Source of the DNA: Pseudobutyrivibrio ruminis
GTDB lineage: Bacteria; Bacillota; Clostridia; Lachnospirales; Lachnospiraceae
Reading direction: 5' to 3'
Length of the DNA: 62,847 nucleotides
Assembly (NCBI GenBank): GCA_015057315.1
Contig: SVER01000019.1
Span: forward strand, 1 to 62,847
This document shows, piece by piece, positions 35,991-43,319 of this stretch. The position numbers and the translations under genes are program-made. Numbering within the stretch: position 1 is the stretch's first letter; each line of letters starts with the position of its first letter. The notes below the pieces were generated by a model that searched no databases, was not told the origin of the DNA, and saw only the letters and a program-made list of their open reading frames with translations.

Positions 35991-36010
35991 TGGATTAGGT
36001 AGGGGGAATT

Positions 36011-36877
36011 ATGTCAGCAGAAAAAAGAAAAGAGCTATTAATTGATATTTTGATGGATGCCCTGTCAGGCATTTGCATCGGTATCGCATTGTATAATTTT
36101 GCAGCCGACGCCAAATTTCCATTGACAGGACTCACAGGTATCGCTATGATTTTTTATCAGTACTGGGGCTGGAAAATCGGTATTGTAACAATCATTTTGA
36201 ATATTCCACTGATTTTCGCAACATATAAGGTACTAGGCAAAAAGTTTTTGCTAAAGTCATTTAAGACTATGGCAATCGGTACTGTTATGATGGATTTTGT
36301 GGCACCACTTATTCCTAAGATTGAAATAGGAAATATCTTGTTGAATGCCTTGGTTGTAGGTGTTTTCACAGGATTAGGCTATGCACTTGTATATATGCGC
36401 AATTCATCCACTGGTGGAGCAGACTTTATCATGATGATTATCAAGGCGAAGCATCCACACATGTCCCTTGGAAGAATCTTTTTTATGGTGGATGTGGCGA
36501 TTATAGTTATTGATACTATAGCCTATGCTCATTCCTTTGAAGCACTTTGCTATGGCTTTGTAATCAGCTATATTGGTTCTATAGTGGTTGATAAGGTAAT
36601 GATTAATGCAGATTCAGGTATGATGTGTATGATTGTTACTAACAAAGCTGAGGCTATTGCCGATGCTATTGATAAGGCTGTAGAGAGAGGCACCACTATT
36701 TTTACTGCAAAGGGCGGATACAAGGGCGATGAGAGGCAGGTGCTTATGTGTGCCTGCTCTGATAAGCAGATGTATCAGGTTAATCGTGTTGTAAAAAAGA
36801 TTGACGTGGACGCATTTATTGTCATAATGGAATCAAAGGCAGTGTATGGTGAGGGGTTCAAAAGATTTAAAGGTTAG
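36011..36877 (+). CDS. YitT family membrane protein (copy 1)
   Basis: A 288-residue YitT protein: five to six membrane helices (about 15-190; N-terminal DALSGICIGIALYNFAADAK) and a cytoplasmic C-terminal DUF2179 domain (about 205-288; TTIFTAKGGYKGDERQVLMC). DUF2179 is a ferredoxin-like regulatory fold. Transport role unproven. The GNAT-poor neighbourhood gives no hint of substrate. Uridine kinase starts 18 nt downstream, so they are likely co-transcribed. Confidence 0.88.
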   Translation: MSAEKRKELLIDILMDALSGICIGIALYNFAADAKFPLTGLTGIAMIFYQYWGWKIGIVTIILNIPLIFATYKVLGKKFLLKSFKTMAIGTVMMDFVAPLIPKIEIGNILLNALVVGVFTGLGYALVYMRNSSTGGADFIMMIIKAKHPHMSLGRIFFMVDVAIIVIDTIAYAHSFEALCYGFVISYIGSIVVDKVMINADSGMMCMIVTNKAEAIADAIDKAVERGTTIFTAKGGYKGDERQVLMCACSDKQMYQVNRVVKKIDVDAFIVIMESKAVYGEGFKRFKG

Positions 36878-36895
36878 AATTAATGAGGTAATTTT

Positions 36896-37522
36896 ATGTC
36901 AGAGAAAATTTGCGTGCTTGGTGTAGCAGGTGGTTCTGCTTCAGGCAAGACAACAATCATCAACAAATTGCAGGATTTTTTTGGAGAGGATATCGCTGTT
37001 ATCAGCCATGATGCTTATTACAAGGCACATCCTGAAATGTCCTTCGAAGAGCGTAGCCAGCTTAACTATGATCATCCAGATTCATTTGAATCAGACAGAA
37101 TGGCAGAGGATGTTAGAAAGCTGATTAAAGGCTATGCGATTGATATGCCAGTGTACGATTATGTTCATCACAATCGTTCTGACGAGACAGTTAGGGTAGA
37201 GCCAAAGACTGTTATCGTAATGGAAGGAATCCTTATCTTAGAGAATAAGGAGCTTCGCGATTTAATGGATATCAAGATATTTGTTGATACTGATGCTGAT
37301 GAGAGACTTATGCGTCGTATCAAGCGTGATATGATTGAAAGAGGACGTAGCATCGAATCAATCATCGAACAGTATTCAAAGACTGTTAAGCCAATGCACG
37401 AAGAATTCGTTGAGCCATCAAAGAAGCATGCTGATATTATCATCCCTCGTGGTGGTGAGAACGCGGCTGGTCTTGATATGCTTATTACATACATGACAAA
37501 GAAATTACAAACAGAAGAATAA
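36896..37522 (+). CDS. udk: Uridine kinase
   Basis: A 208-residue P-loop kinase phosphorylating uridine and cytidine in pyrimidine salvage. Walker A GGSASGKT (12-19), the nucleoside-binding DAYYKAH and LNYDHPDSFES, PVYDYVHHNRSDETV, and the lid RRIKRDMIERGRSIES are typical of Udk. Full family length (about 205-215). Confidence 0.93.
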   Translation: MSEKICVLGVAGGSASGKTTIINKLQDFFGEDIAVISHDAYYKAHPEMSFEERSQLNYDHPDSFESDRMAEDVRKLIKGYAIDMPVYDYVHHNRSDETVRVEPKTVIVMEGILILENKELRDLMDIKIFVDTDADERLMRRIKRDMIERGRSIESIIEQYSKTVKPMHEEFVEPSKKHADIIIPRGGENAAGLDMLITYMTKKLQTEE

Positions 37523-37598
37523 TACAAAATATGCTAAATGTGTCTACAAATACCCATTTTTAAGGATTAGTAGAGCTGTTGTGCACATTAACTTAGAC

Positions 37599-37648
37599 AC
37601 CCTGTGTCAATTTGGATATTACACCAAATTTGCACAGGGTTTTCTTTT
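37599..37648 (+). terminator. Intrinsic terminator after udk
   Basis: ACCCTGTGTCAATTTGG (37599-37615) pairs with CCAAATTTGCACAGGGT (37624-37640), nearly perfect over 17 bp, then TTTCTTTT. It separates udk from the nickel/Fe-S cluster. Confidence 0.92.
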
Positions 37649-37676
37649 GCCCTTTATTTTTGGAATAGATGTATGC

Positions 37677-37714
37677 TAGAATGGAATCTGCTAATTGATA
37701 AAAAAATATCAATT
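37677..37714 (+). promoter_or_regulatory. Candidate promoter/operator of the nickel/Fe-S cluster
   Basis: A perfect inverted repeat AATTGATA-n6-TATCAATT (37693-37714) lies just downstream of TAGAAT (37677-37682), a plausible -10, and 35 bp before the CooC-like ATG. A repressor bound there would sit on the transcription start. The -35 is poor, and the regulator is not identified. Confidence 0.5.
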
Positions 37715-37748
37715 GGTGAGGAGTAATTAAAGGGAGAAATAATTAATA

Positions 37749-38513
37749 ATGGAAAAGAAACCTATAGTGTTGGCTGTTGCTGGAAAGGGAGGAGTTGGTA
37801 AGACTTCTCTTGCTGCGGTAATGGTCAAATTGTTAGTGGAAGCTTATCCAGACAAGAAGATCCTAGCAATTGATGCTGATCCTGCTGTTGGACTTTCTAC
37901 AGCCCTTGGAGTGGAGCCTACTCTCACTCTGGATGATATCAGAAAAGAGGCTGTTGAAGCTGCAGAATCAGGCGATACTAAAGCCACAGTAGAAGTACTT
38001 GGCGAAGCAAGATATCGCATTTTCGATTGTATGGTAGAGATGGATGGCTTTTCTTTTATTGCAATCGGCCGCCCAGAAGCTGCTGGCTGCTATTGCAAAA
38101 TCAATACCTATCTCAAAGAAGTAATCGCTTCAATTTCAGACAATTTTGATTATATCGTAATCGATGGTGAAGCCGGAATCGAGCAAATCAACAGACGTGT
38201 TATGGAAAAAGTAACTCATCTTATGCTCATCACAGATTCCAGCAAGAAGGGTTGCGGAGTTATCAAGACAATTAAAAATGTAGCAGACGATTTAGTTATG
38301 TACGACAAAATCGGTGCTGTAGTAAACCGCGTCCCATCTGAGGAAGTCCTTGAATACATGGACCTTGGAGATATTCCTCTACTTGGCTGGATACCAGCAG
38401 ATGCTAACCTCACTGAATGTGACCTTAAGGGCACCTCAGTCCTTGGCATCGCCGACGACACCGCCATCGTAACAGGCTTACGCGCCGCGTTGAATAAGCT
38501 AGGAATTCTCTAA
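37749..38513 (+). CDS. CooC-type nickel-insertion P-loop ATPase
   Basis: A 254-residue MinD/ParA-like ATPase of the CooC/AcsF branch. The deviant Walker A is GKGGVGKTS with the signature Lys13; Walker B is in FDYIVIDGEAG; and a C114-Y-C116 pair in EAAGCYCKIN corresponds to the CxC that binds Ni or Zn at the CooC dimer interface. In CODH/ACS systems such proteins load nickel into CODH or ACS with ATP. No CODH is encoded here. It opens the same-strand cluster reaching hypA at 46676, so it probably matures one of those proteins. Confidence 0.85.
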   Translation: MEKKPIVLAVAGKGGVGKTSLAAVMVKLLVEAYPDKKILAIDADPAVGLSTALGVEPTLTLDDIRKEAVEAAESGDTKATVEVLGEARYRIFDCMVEMDGFSFIAIGRPEAAGCYCKINTYLKEVIASISDNFDYIVIDGEAGIEQINRRVMEKVTHLMLITDSSKKGCGVIKTIKNVADDLVMYDKIGAVVNRVPSEEVLEYMDLGDIPLLGWIPADANLTECDLKGTSVLGIADDTAIVTGLRAALNKLGIL

Positions 38514-38532
38514 TTGTAGAGAGTTTAAATGA

Positions 38533-38744
38533 GCTATTTGGTAAAAAGCAATCGGTAAAGTTGGCAAGCGCGAGCAGGGGTGCTAAAGGTCCTGTGGACC
38601 TTTGTTAAGCACCGACCGTAGTGAAACGGAGACAGTATCATACCGAGCTAGGAAGGAACCGCGTAGCGGGAGGTTGCCTAGCGAAAGTATGAGGGGTGCC
38701 CTGCGGGAGCATGTAAGATTTCATTTTGCTTTTTGGCAAATAGC
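38533..38744. repeat. Intergenic fold-back element, copy 2 of a shared-box family
   Basis: The outer stem GCTATTTG-n2-AAAAAGCAA (38533-38551) pairs with 38726-38744 except for the two central bases. Inside are GGCAAGCGCGAGCAGGGG (38563-38580) and GGTGCCCTGCGGGAGCATG (from 38695), the same boxes as in 22321-22468. The centre has three further hairpins (AAAGGTCCTGTGGACCTTT; CCGTAGTGAAACGG; CCGCGTAGCGG). It lies between the CooC-like gene and the first HgdB-like gene. It is either a repeat element or an RNA leader. Confidence 0.78.
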
Positions 38745-38770
38745 GGATTATGTAAAGGGAGAATTAAATA

Positions 38771-40003
38771 ATGAAGGATTTAAAGCATCTTATTTATTTT
38801 GAGAATTTGCTTATGGATGCTGATAATGATTTGGTCCGCGAGGCCCAGGCTTCTGGCAGAGTCTGTGTCGGTAGCGTTTGTTATCAGATTCCAGAGGTTC
38901 TCATGAATTTAGGTAATGCTTTTACCGTGAGACTTCGCGCGCCAAGAACAGGTTCCATGGAAATGGGAACCTATTACTTGACTAGTTTTTTGTGCGAATA
39001 TTCACGTGCATTACTTGAAAGAGCAATCGAGGGTGGCTATCAGTTCCTAGACTGCCTTATTGCTCCAGACGGTTGTACAATGATTAACCGTTGTGTTGAA
39101 AACATGGAGCTTTTAAAGATGAACGAGAAGGAGAAATTCTTCTATCAGTATCTTGAGGTTCCTATGAAGGCTGATGAGAACGGTCTTAATCTTTATGTTG
39201 GTCAGTGTCGTTCGAAGATATTAGAGCCACTTCATGAGAAGTTTGGCATCGATATCAGCGACGAAGCCCTTCGCAAGGCAGTTGAAGACCACAACAAGAT
39301 TTGCCGAATCATTACACAGCTTGGTAATTTCAGAAAAGAGGAAAAGCCTCGTATTACAGGCTATGAGTTCCATGTCATCTGCATGTGTACTTACGTGTGC
39401 CCTCAGGATTTACTTCTTGAGAAGCTTGAGGAAACTCTTGAAGAGGTTAAGCATCGTGTGCCTGATGAGAAGAATCATTTCCGCGCAAGAGTAGCAGTTG
39501 TTGGTTCCGAGATTGATGATATCGATATGATTAAGCTTATAGAGGATTCAGGTGCTTACGTATGCGCTGACAGATTCTGCTTCGGTTCATTACCAGGCCG
39601 CGAGGAAATCATCCTTAATGATGATGAGGATGTTCTCACTCAGATTTGCCGTCATTACATGATGACATGCATGTGCCCACGTCACATGGATACACCTAAG
39701 ATGAATAGAAGACGTGAGTACGTTGATGAAATCGCAAAGAAATATAAGGCCGATGGAATCATCTACGAGCAGATGAAGTTCTGTGATCCATGGGCTTATG
39801 AGAGAATGGTGGGAAGCCATGTGCTTCGTGAGGAGTATGGTTATCCAGTTCTTACAATCGATAGACCTTATGCAGTAGGCAATTCGGGACAGATTCGTAC
39901 CCGCGTTCAAGCCTTCGTGGAGAGTATCGAAATTAAGAAAATCCAAGGAGGAATCAAGAGTGGGGAAAGCAATTGGAAGCTCTCAACTAGGGAAGCTTTA
40001 TAG
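38771..40003 (+). CDS. HgdB-family (2-hydroxyacyl-CoA dehydratase/double-cubane type) Fe-S protein, subunit 1
   Basis: A 410-residue member of the 2-hydroxyacyl-CoA dehydratase D-component superfamily (HgdB, BcrB/C, double-cubane-cluster proteins). Typical marks: the SVCYQIPEVL loop, the FLCEYSRALLE helix, LIAPDGCTMINRC, then a second Rossmann-like half with YEQMKFCDPWAYER. Cys at 32, 37, 75, 95, 102 and 108 give more possible cluster ligands than the usual three per subunit. Such proteins carry out ATP-primed radical or low-potential reductions after electron injection from an activase, which is encoded at 41580. GGGAG precedes the ATG. The substrate is unknown; no CoA-transferase or 2-hydroxyacid gene is nearby. 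Confidence 0.8.
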   Translation: MKDLKHLIYFENLLMDADNDLVREAQASGRVCVGSVCYQIPEVLMNLGNAFTVRLRAPRTGSMEMGTYYLTSFLCEYSRALLERAIEGGYQFLDCLIAPDGCTMINRCVENMELLKMNEKEKFFYQYLEVPMKADENGLNLYVGQCRSKILEPLHEKFGIDISDEALRKAVEDHNKICRIITQLGNFRKEEKPRITGYEFHVICMCTYVCPQDLLLEKLEETLEEVKHRVPDEKNHFRARVAVVGSEIDDIDMIKLIEDSGAYVCADRFCFGSLPGREEIILNDDEDVLTQICRHYMMTCMCPRHMDTPKMNRRREYVDEIAKKYKADGIIYEQMKFCDPWAYERMVGSHVLREEYGYPVLTIDRPYAVGNSGQIRTRVQAFVESIEIKKIQGGIKSGESNWKLSTREAL

Positions 40004-41510
40004 TGGTGACAAAAAAGTATTTAAACATAGAGAGTGGAGAGGTATCAGGGACACTTGGTACGATTACACCAGATGGCTGGGCATTATGGCCATGCTTGGT
40101 AAATTCATGCTCCACCCAAAGAACGTAAAGGGATTTTTCAGATATCGTTGGATGCTTAACTATTTAGCAGTTCCAATGATGATTGATAAGCATTCCATGG
40201 GACTTCGTGGAACACAGCTTCGCATCTGCCGTGAGGAGTACGATTTAGTTGCATCAGACGTTGCAAAGCTTCTTACAAAGATTTTTGCAATGGATAGAAA
40301 TCTTGGCGCTAGCCCAGAAAAGTCAAAGCATGTAGTCCTTATGGATGAAAACGAAATGACAAACATCATGTGTGGGTTCCCTAATCTTGAGGGACTTAGC
40401 TGGGAAACAGCAAGCTGCTATGTATGCGTGCTTCTTCAGGGGGATGCCATGACTCATTACCTGGATGTGGTTCAGGAATGTGGTATGCCAGGTGATGTTT
40501 GCCCTATGCCTGCATCAGAGGCAGGTATTTGTATCGATGGAGATATGCCAATCTTTGGTAAGTGTGCAGTTCAGTGTAACACTACATGTGATGGTTCGCT
40601 TATGGGAAATGGTGTTATTTCAAGAGCTTTGGAGCGTAACGGAATTCCAGTACATCAGCTTGCAACACCACTTCGTCATACGGAGGCAGGCGTTCAGGAG
40701 TATGCAGCTCAGGAAGTTAGAAATGCCATCGCATTTATCGAGGAGCAGACAGGTGAGAAGTTCGATTGGGATTACTATTTCGAATGTGCAAAGCGCATCA
40801 ACATCGGTGCTAGGGAATGTACAGAATGGCTTGAGCTTACAAAGACAGATTACCCACAGGTAGTTGGTAACAATATTCTTCTTTATCGTGAGACAGAATA
40901 CATGGCCATTGCCGGTAAGGTTCCTGCATTTGCCAAGCTTGATAAAAAGATTACAAAATGGGCAACAGAGGCCTATAATAAAAAGACAATGCTTGCTAAG
41001 GAGTATCGTCATCGTGCTATTATCTGGGGCGTTCAGTCTCAGTTCTATACTGATTTCGTAGCATGGCTTTTGAACTGTTGGGGAATTCTTCCAATGTTTG
41101 ATATGCTTACAATGGTTTCACTAGATCCTATTTCAGAGGATGATAAGGAACAGGCCATCTACGACATGGCTCACCAGTACGAGAACATGATTATGAGAAA
41201 CCGTACACACGGTGGTTACGAAGTACTTCTTAACGACCTTTGGAGATATTGCGAGGAGTTCAATGCAGATATGGTTATCCTTTGGGAGCACATCGCCTGC
41301 AAGGCCCTCGATGGTATGCACGGAATGTTCGAGCAGCAGGCTAGAGAGCATGGCATCAAGCTCGTTTGGGTAAACCATGACCTCTACGACCCACGTGTCA
41401 TCCCACGTAAAAACCTTCGCCAAGACGTAAACCGCTACATGCGTTCAGTCCTTCGCGAAGAACCCCTCGACCCAACACTCGAGGACTACGACGATACTAA
41501 TTTATGGTAA
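39960..41510 (+). CDS. HgdB-family Fe-S protein, subunit 2
   Basis: A 516-residue partner of the preceding protein. It starts at GTG 39960, inside the 3' end of subunit 1 (44-bp overlap), with AGGAGG 8 nt ahead. It is about 100 residues longer than classical HgdA/B, and has a Cys-dense stretch (C138, C153, C156, C174, C181, C191, C202, C206, C210; e.g. GKCAVQCNTTCDGSLMGNG). The C-terminal half has MVILWEHIACKALDGMHGMF and LVWVNHDLYDPR, matching the helix that faces the activase in the family. The overlap and partner order imply a heteromeric enzyme. Its function is not deducible. Confidence 0.78.
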   Translation: MGKAIGSSQLGKLYSGDKKVFKHREWRGIRDTWYDYTRWLGIMAMLGKFMLHPKNVKGFFRYRWMLNYLAVPMMIDKHSMGLRGTQLRICREEYDLVASDVAKLLTKIFAMDRNLGASPEKSKHVVLMDENEMTNIMCGFPNLEGLSWETASCYVCVLLQGDAMTHYLDVVQECGMPGDVCPMPASEAGICIDGDMPIFGKCAVQCNTTCDGSLMGNGVISRALERNGIPVHQLATPLRHTEAGVQEYAAQEVRNAIAFIEEQTGEKFDWDYYFECAKRINIGARECTEWLELTKTDYPQVVGNNILLYRETEYMAIAGKVPAFAKLDKKITKWATEAYNKKTMLAKEYRHRAIIWGVQSQFYTDFVAWLLNCWGILPMFDMLTMVSLDPISEDDKEQAIYDMAHQYENMIMRNRTHGGYEVLLNDLWRYCEEFNADMVILWEHIACKALDGMHGMFEQQAREHGIKLVWVNHDLYDPRVIPRKNLRQDVNRYMRSVLREEPLDPTLEDYDDTNLW

Positions 41511-41512
41511 AA

Positions 41513-41560
41513 AGGCTTCCCCTTGAGGGGAAGCTGTCAGCGAAGCTGACTGATGAGGTG
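41513..41560. repeat. 48-bp hairpin repeat, copy A
   Basis: AGGCTTCCCCTTGAGGGGAA and the following GCTGTCAGCGAAGCTGACTG, then ATGAGGTG, form two adjacent hairpins (GCTTCCCC/GGGGAAGC and GTCAGC/GCTGAC). It lies between subunit 2 and the activase gene. The same sequence recurs at 42370. I recall this kind of repeat as common in Lachnospiraceae intergenic DNA. Confidence 0.85.
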
Positions 41561-41579
41561 TAATAAGGAGAATAGAAAC

Positions 41580-42371
41580 ATGAAATATTTTGGTGGATGT
41601 GACTCAGGAAGTACTTATACTAAATGCGTCATTATAGATGAAAACGGCAAAATGGTTGCAAACGTCACCTTAAAGAGCCGTATAAACGCAGTGTTATCTT
41701 GCCAGGACGCCCTTGATCAGGCTGTGGCACAGGTGCCAGATTTAAATAGCGCAAAGGATTTAACATATCTTGTAGGTACAGGTTATGGCCGTAACAAGGT
41801 TCCTTTCGCAGATGAGAATATCTCAGAGATTAGCTGCCACGCCATGGGCGTACACGTAGCTGACCCAGAGGTAAAGGCCATCATCGATATCGGTGGTCAG
41901 GACGTTAAGGGTATCGCAGTTGACACTGACGGTACAGTTTTAAACTTTGCCATGAACGATAAGTGTGCCGCAGGTACAGGTCGTTTCTTTGAGGCAATGG
42001 CTAGAGCATTCGAGATGGATTTAGACGAGTTCTCATGTCTTTCTCTTAAGGCTAAAAATGTTATTCCGATTACTGCTCAGTGTACAGTATTCGCTGAGTC
42101 AGAGGTTATCTCACTTGTTGGTGAGGGCAAGCCAATGGATGAAATCGCAGCAGGTATCGAGCTTTCAGTTGCAAAGAGATGCTTTGTAATGTCAAAGAAG
42201 GCTGGTGCAACAGATAAGATTACACTTACAGGTGGATGTGCAAAGAACGCAGGCCTCAAGGCTGCCATCGAGCAGGTACTTAAGCTCAAGGTAATCGACC
42301 TTCCAATTGATCCACAGCTTATGGGAGCACTCGGCGCCGCAGAATTCGCACGTCAAAAAGGAAACAACTAG
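41580..42371 (+). CDS. HgdC/BcrAD-type ATP-dependent activase
   Basis: A 263-residue ASKHA-fold activator of HgdB-like enzymes. It has phosphate loops GGCDSGSTYTK and IDIGGQDVKG, and adenosine loop LTGGCAKNAGL. The [4Fe-4S] ligands are C129 (NDKCAAGTG) and C168 (AQCTVF), which align with C127 and C166 of HgdC, where a homodimer shares one cluster. ATP hydrolysis drives a conformational stroke that fires one electron into the partner. The frame opens at 41553, but ATG 41580 has AGGAG ahead. The gene is bracketed by two repeats; its TAG overlaps copy B. Confidence 0.92.
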   Translation: MKYFGGCDSGSTYTKCVIIDENGKMVANVTLKSRINAVLSCQDALDQAVAQVPDLNSAKDLTYLVGTGYGRNKVPFADENISEISCHAMGVHVADPEVKAIIDIGGQDVKGIAVDTDGTVLNFAMNDKCAAGTGRFFEAMARAFEMDLDEFSCLSLKAKNVIPITAQCTVFAESEVISLVGEGKPMDEIAAGIELSVAKRCFVMSKKAGATDKITLTGGCAKNAGLKAAIEQVLKLKVIDLPIDPQLMGALGAAEFARQKGNN

Positions 42372-42418
42372 GCTTCCCCTTGAGGGGAAGCTGTCAGCGA
42401 TAGCTGACTGATGAGGTG
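42370..42418. repeat. 49-bp hairpin repeat, copy B
   Basis: Identical to copy A over almost its whole length, apart from one extra base in the second loop (CAGCGATAGCTG against CAGCGAAGCTG). It begins inside the activase stop codon and ends 8 nt before the small membrane peptide gene. Confidence 0.85.
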
Positions 42419-42426
42419 AAAAAACT

Positions 42427-42585
42427 ATGTTAAAAGTTTTATTAATTATCGCAATCATACTATTGTGCTTATTTGTTTTATCTCTAATCGTATATTTCTT
42501 CAACCTAGACATGAAGCTCACAAGCGCCATTCAGCCTCTTTTAGAGAAGCACTACGATAAGATTAAGAGAAATAGAAAGATATAA
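42427..42585 (+). CDS. Small single-pass membrane peptide
   Basis: A 52-residue frame: MLKVLLIIAIILLCLFVLSL and IVYFF form one membrane helix, followed by a charged tail ending EKHYDKIKRNRKI. The ribosome site is GAGGTG, contributed by the end of repeat copy B. It is conserved in position between the activase and the ACS-like gene (3-nt gap to the latter). It may anchor a complex or be an incidental small protein; no family was recognised. Confidence 0.6.
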   Translation: MLKVLLIIAIILLCLFVLSLIVYFFNLDMKLTSAIQPLLEKHYDKIKRNRKI

Positions 42586-42588
42586 TCG

Positions 42589-43317
42589 ATGAAGCTATAT
42601 GATGAAAGCATTAAGGAGCTGTTAGCTGGTATTGATATGACTTCGGCTAAAAAGCTTGATATCGTAAATGCCACTTGGAAAGATGTGGGTGACCACAATC
42701 TTATCCTTAGAGCAGATATGGCCTACGAGCTTGGTGGAGGTACATATCCAGCAGTAAGCGCTATGGCTGTCACATGCAATAAGGAATTCGTAAATACGGA
42801 TGAAGTATTTTTGATTGGACCTGACCTTAACGAGATAAAGGAAGATACACCTTATGCAAGAATTGCAATCGTAAAGGTGGCTGAAGACAGTCTTGGTGAT
42901 GGCAACGTTCTTTATAATGCTATTAGAAAAATTGAATACGTTAGGTATCATATTAATCCTGAGGGTTACATGACACGTATCTCTGCATCTAATAACAGAG
43001 AACCGGTTCGCGTGGGCAAGGAAGCTCTTAAGAATGGATTAGATTTTGCCAAGGTTGGCAAGCTTTTTATTGATACCTACCATGAAAACCAAAATATTGA
43101 AGCTGTAAAGCTCATATTTATAACTGCAAAAGACATTGATTATAAGGGGATGTCTGCGCAGGCAAAGCATCTTGAAGATATCACTGGCACGATAGATCAT
43201 ATCTTCAAGAATGTGATGATGGATTGCGGTTCGTGCTCACTCCAAAAAGTCTGCGACGAAGTCGAGGGTCTTCGTGAACTACATTTCCAGGAATTAAAGA
43301 AAGAAAGGGAGTATTAA
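42589..43317 (+). CDS. Stand-alone acetyl-CoA synthase (AcsB/CdhC) middle-domain protein
   Basis: A 242-residue protein that lines up with the second domain of acetyl-CoA synthase (roughly AcsB 310-520): ELGGGTYPAVSAMAV against EMGGNRTPAFELV, IGPDLNEI against IGPDIDQI, then ISASNNREPVRVGKEALKNG against NWLRVSKDAVAKG, and KLIFIT against VTIFT. At the C-terminus, C213-GS-C216-x5-C222 mimics the start of the A-cluster [4Fe-4S] ligand set (C-x2-C-x8-C in AcsB). The C-terminal ACS domain with the C-G-C nickel ligands is absent, so it cannot be a full ACS. The alignment is from memory of AcsB. Confidence 0.75.
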   Translation: MKLYDESIKELLAGIDMTSAKKLDIVNATWKDVGDHNLILRADMAYELGGGTYPAVSAMAVTCNKEFVNTDEVFLIGPDLNEIKEDTPYARIAIVKVAEDSLGDGNVLYNAIRKIEYVRYHINPEGYMTRISASNNREPVRVGKEALKNGLDFAKVGKLFIDTYHENQNIEAVKLIFITAKDIDYKGMSAQAKHLEDITGTIDHIFKNVMMDCGSCSLQKVCDEVEGLRELHFQELKKEREY

Positions 43318-43319
43318 TA

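Noticed and set aside
37749..38513. Calling the CooC-like protein a ParA/MinD partition ATPase
   Set aside because: There is no ParB or Min partner, and the C-Y-C pair plus the DGEAG switch fit CooC/AcsF far better.
38580..38770. A 66-residue plus-strand frame across the fold-back element before the first HgdB-like gene
   Set aside because: Its bases form stacked hairpins, it shows no protein motif and it runs into the next gene in another frame.
38771..41510. Assigning the HgdB-like pair to 2-hydroxyglutaryl- or lactoyl-CoA dehydratase
   Set aside because: Subunit 2 is about 100 residues too long and Cys-rich, and the pathway partner genes are absent; nickel genes are present instead.
41513..42418. 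CRISPR-like reading of the repeated 48-bp units
   Set aside because: Only two copies separated by a whole gene, with internal hairpins and no cas genes.
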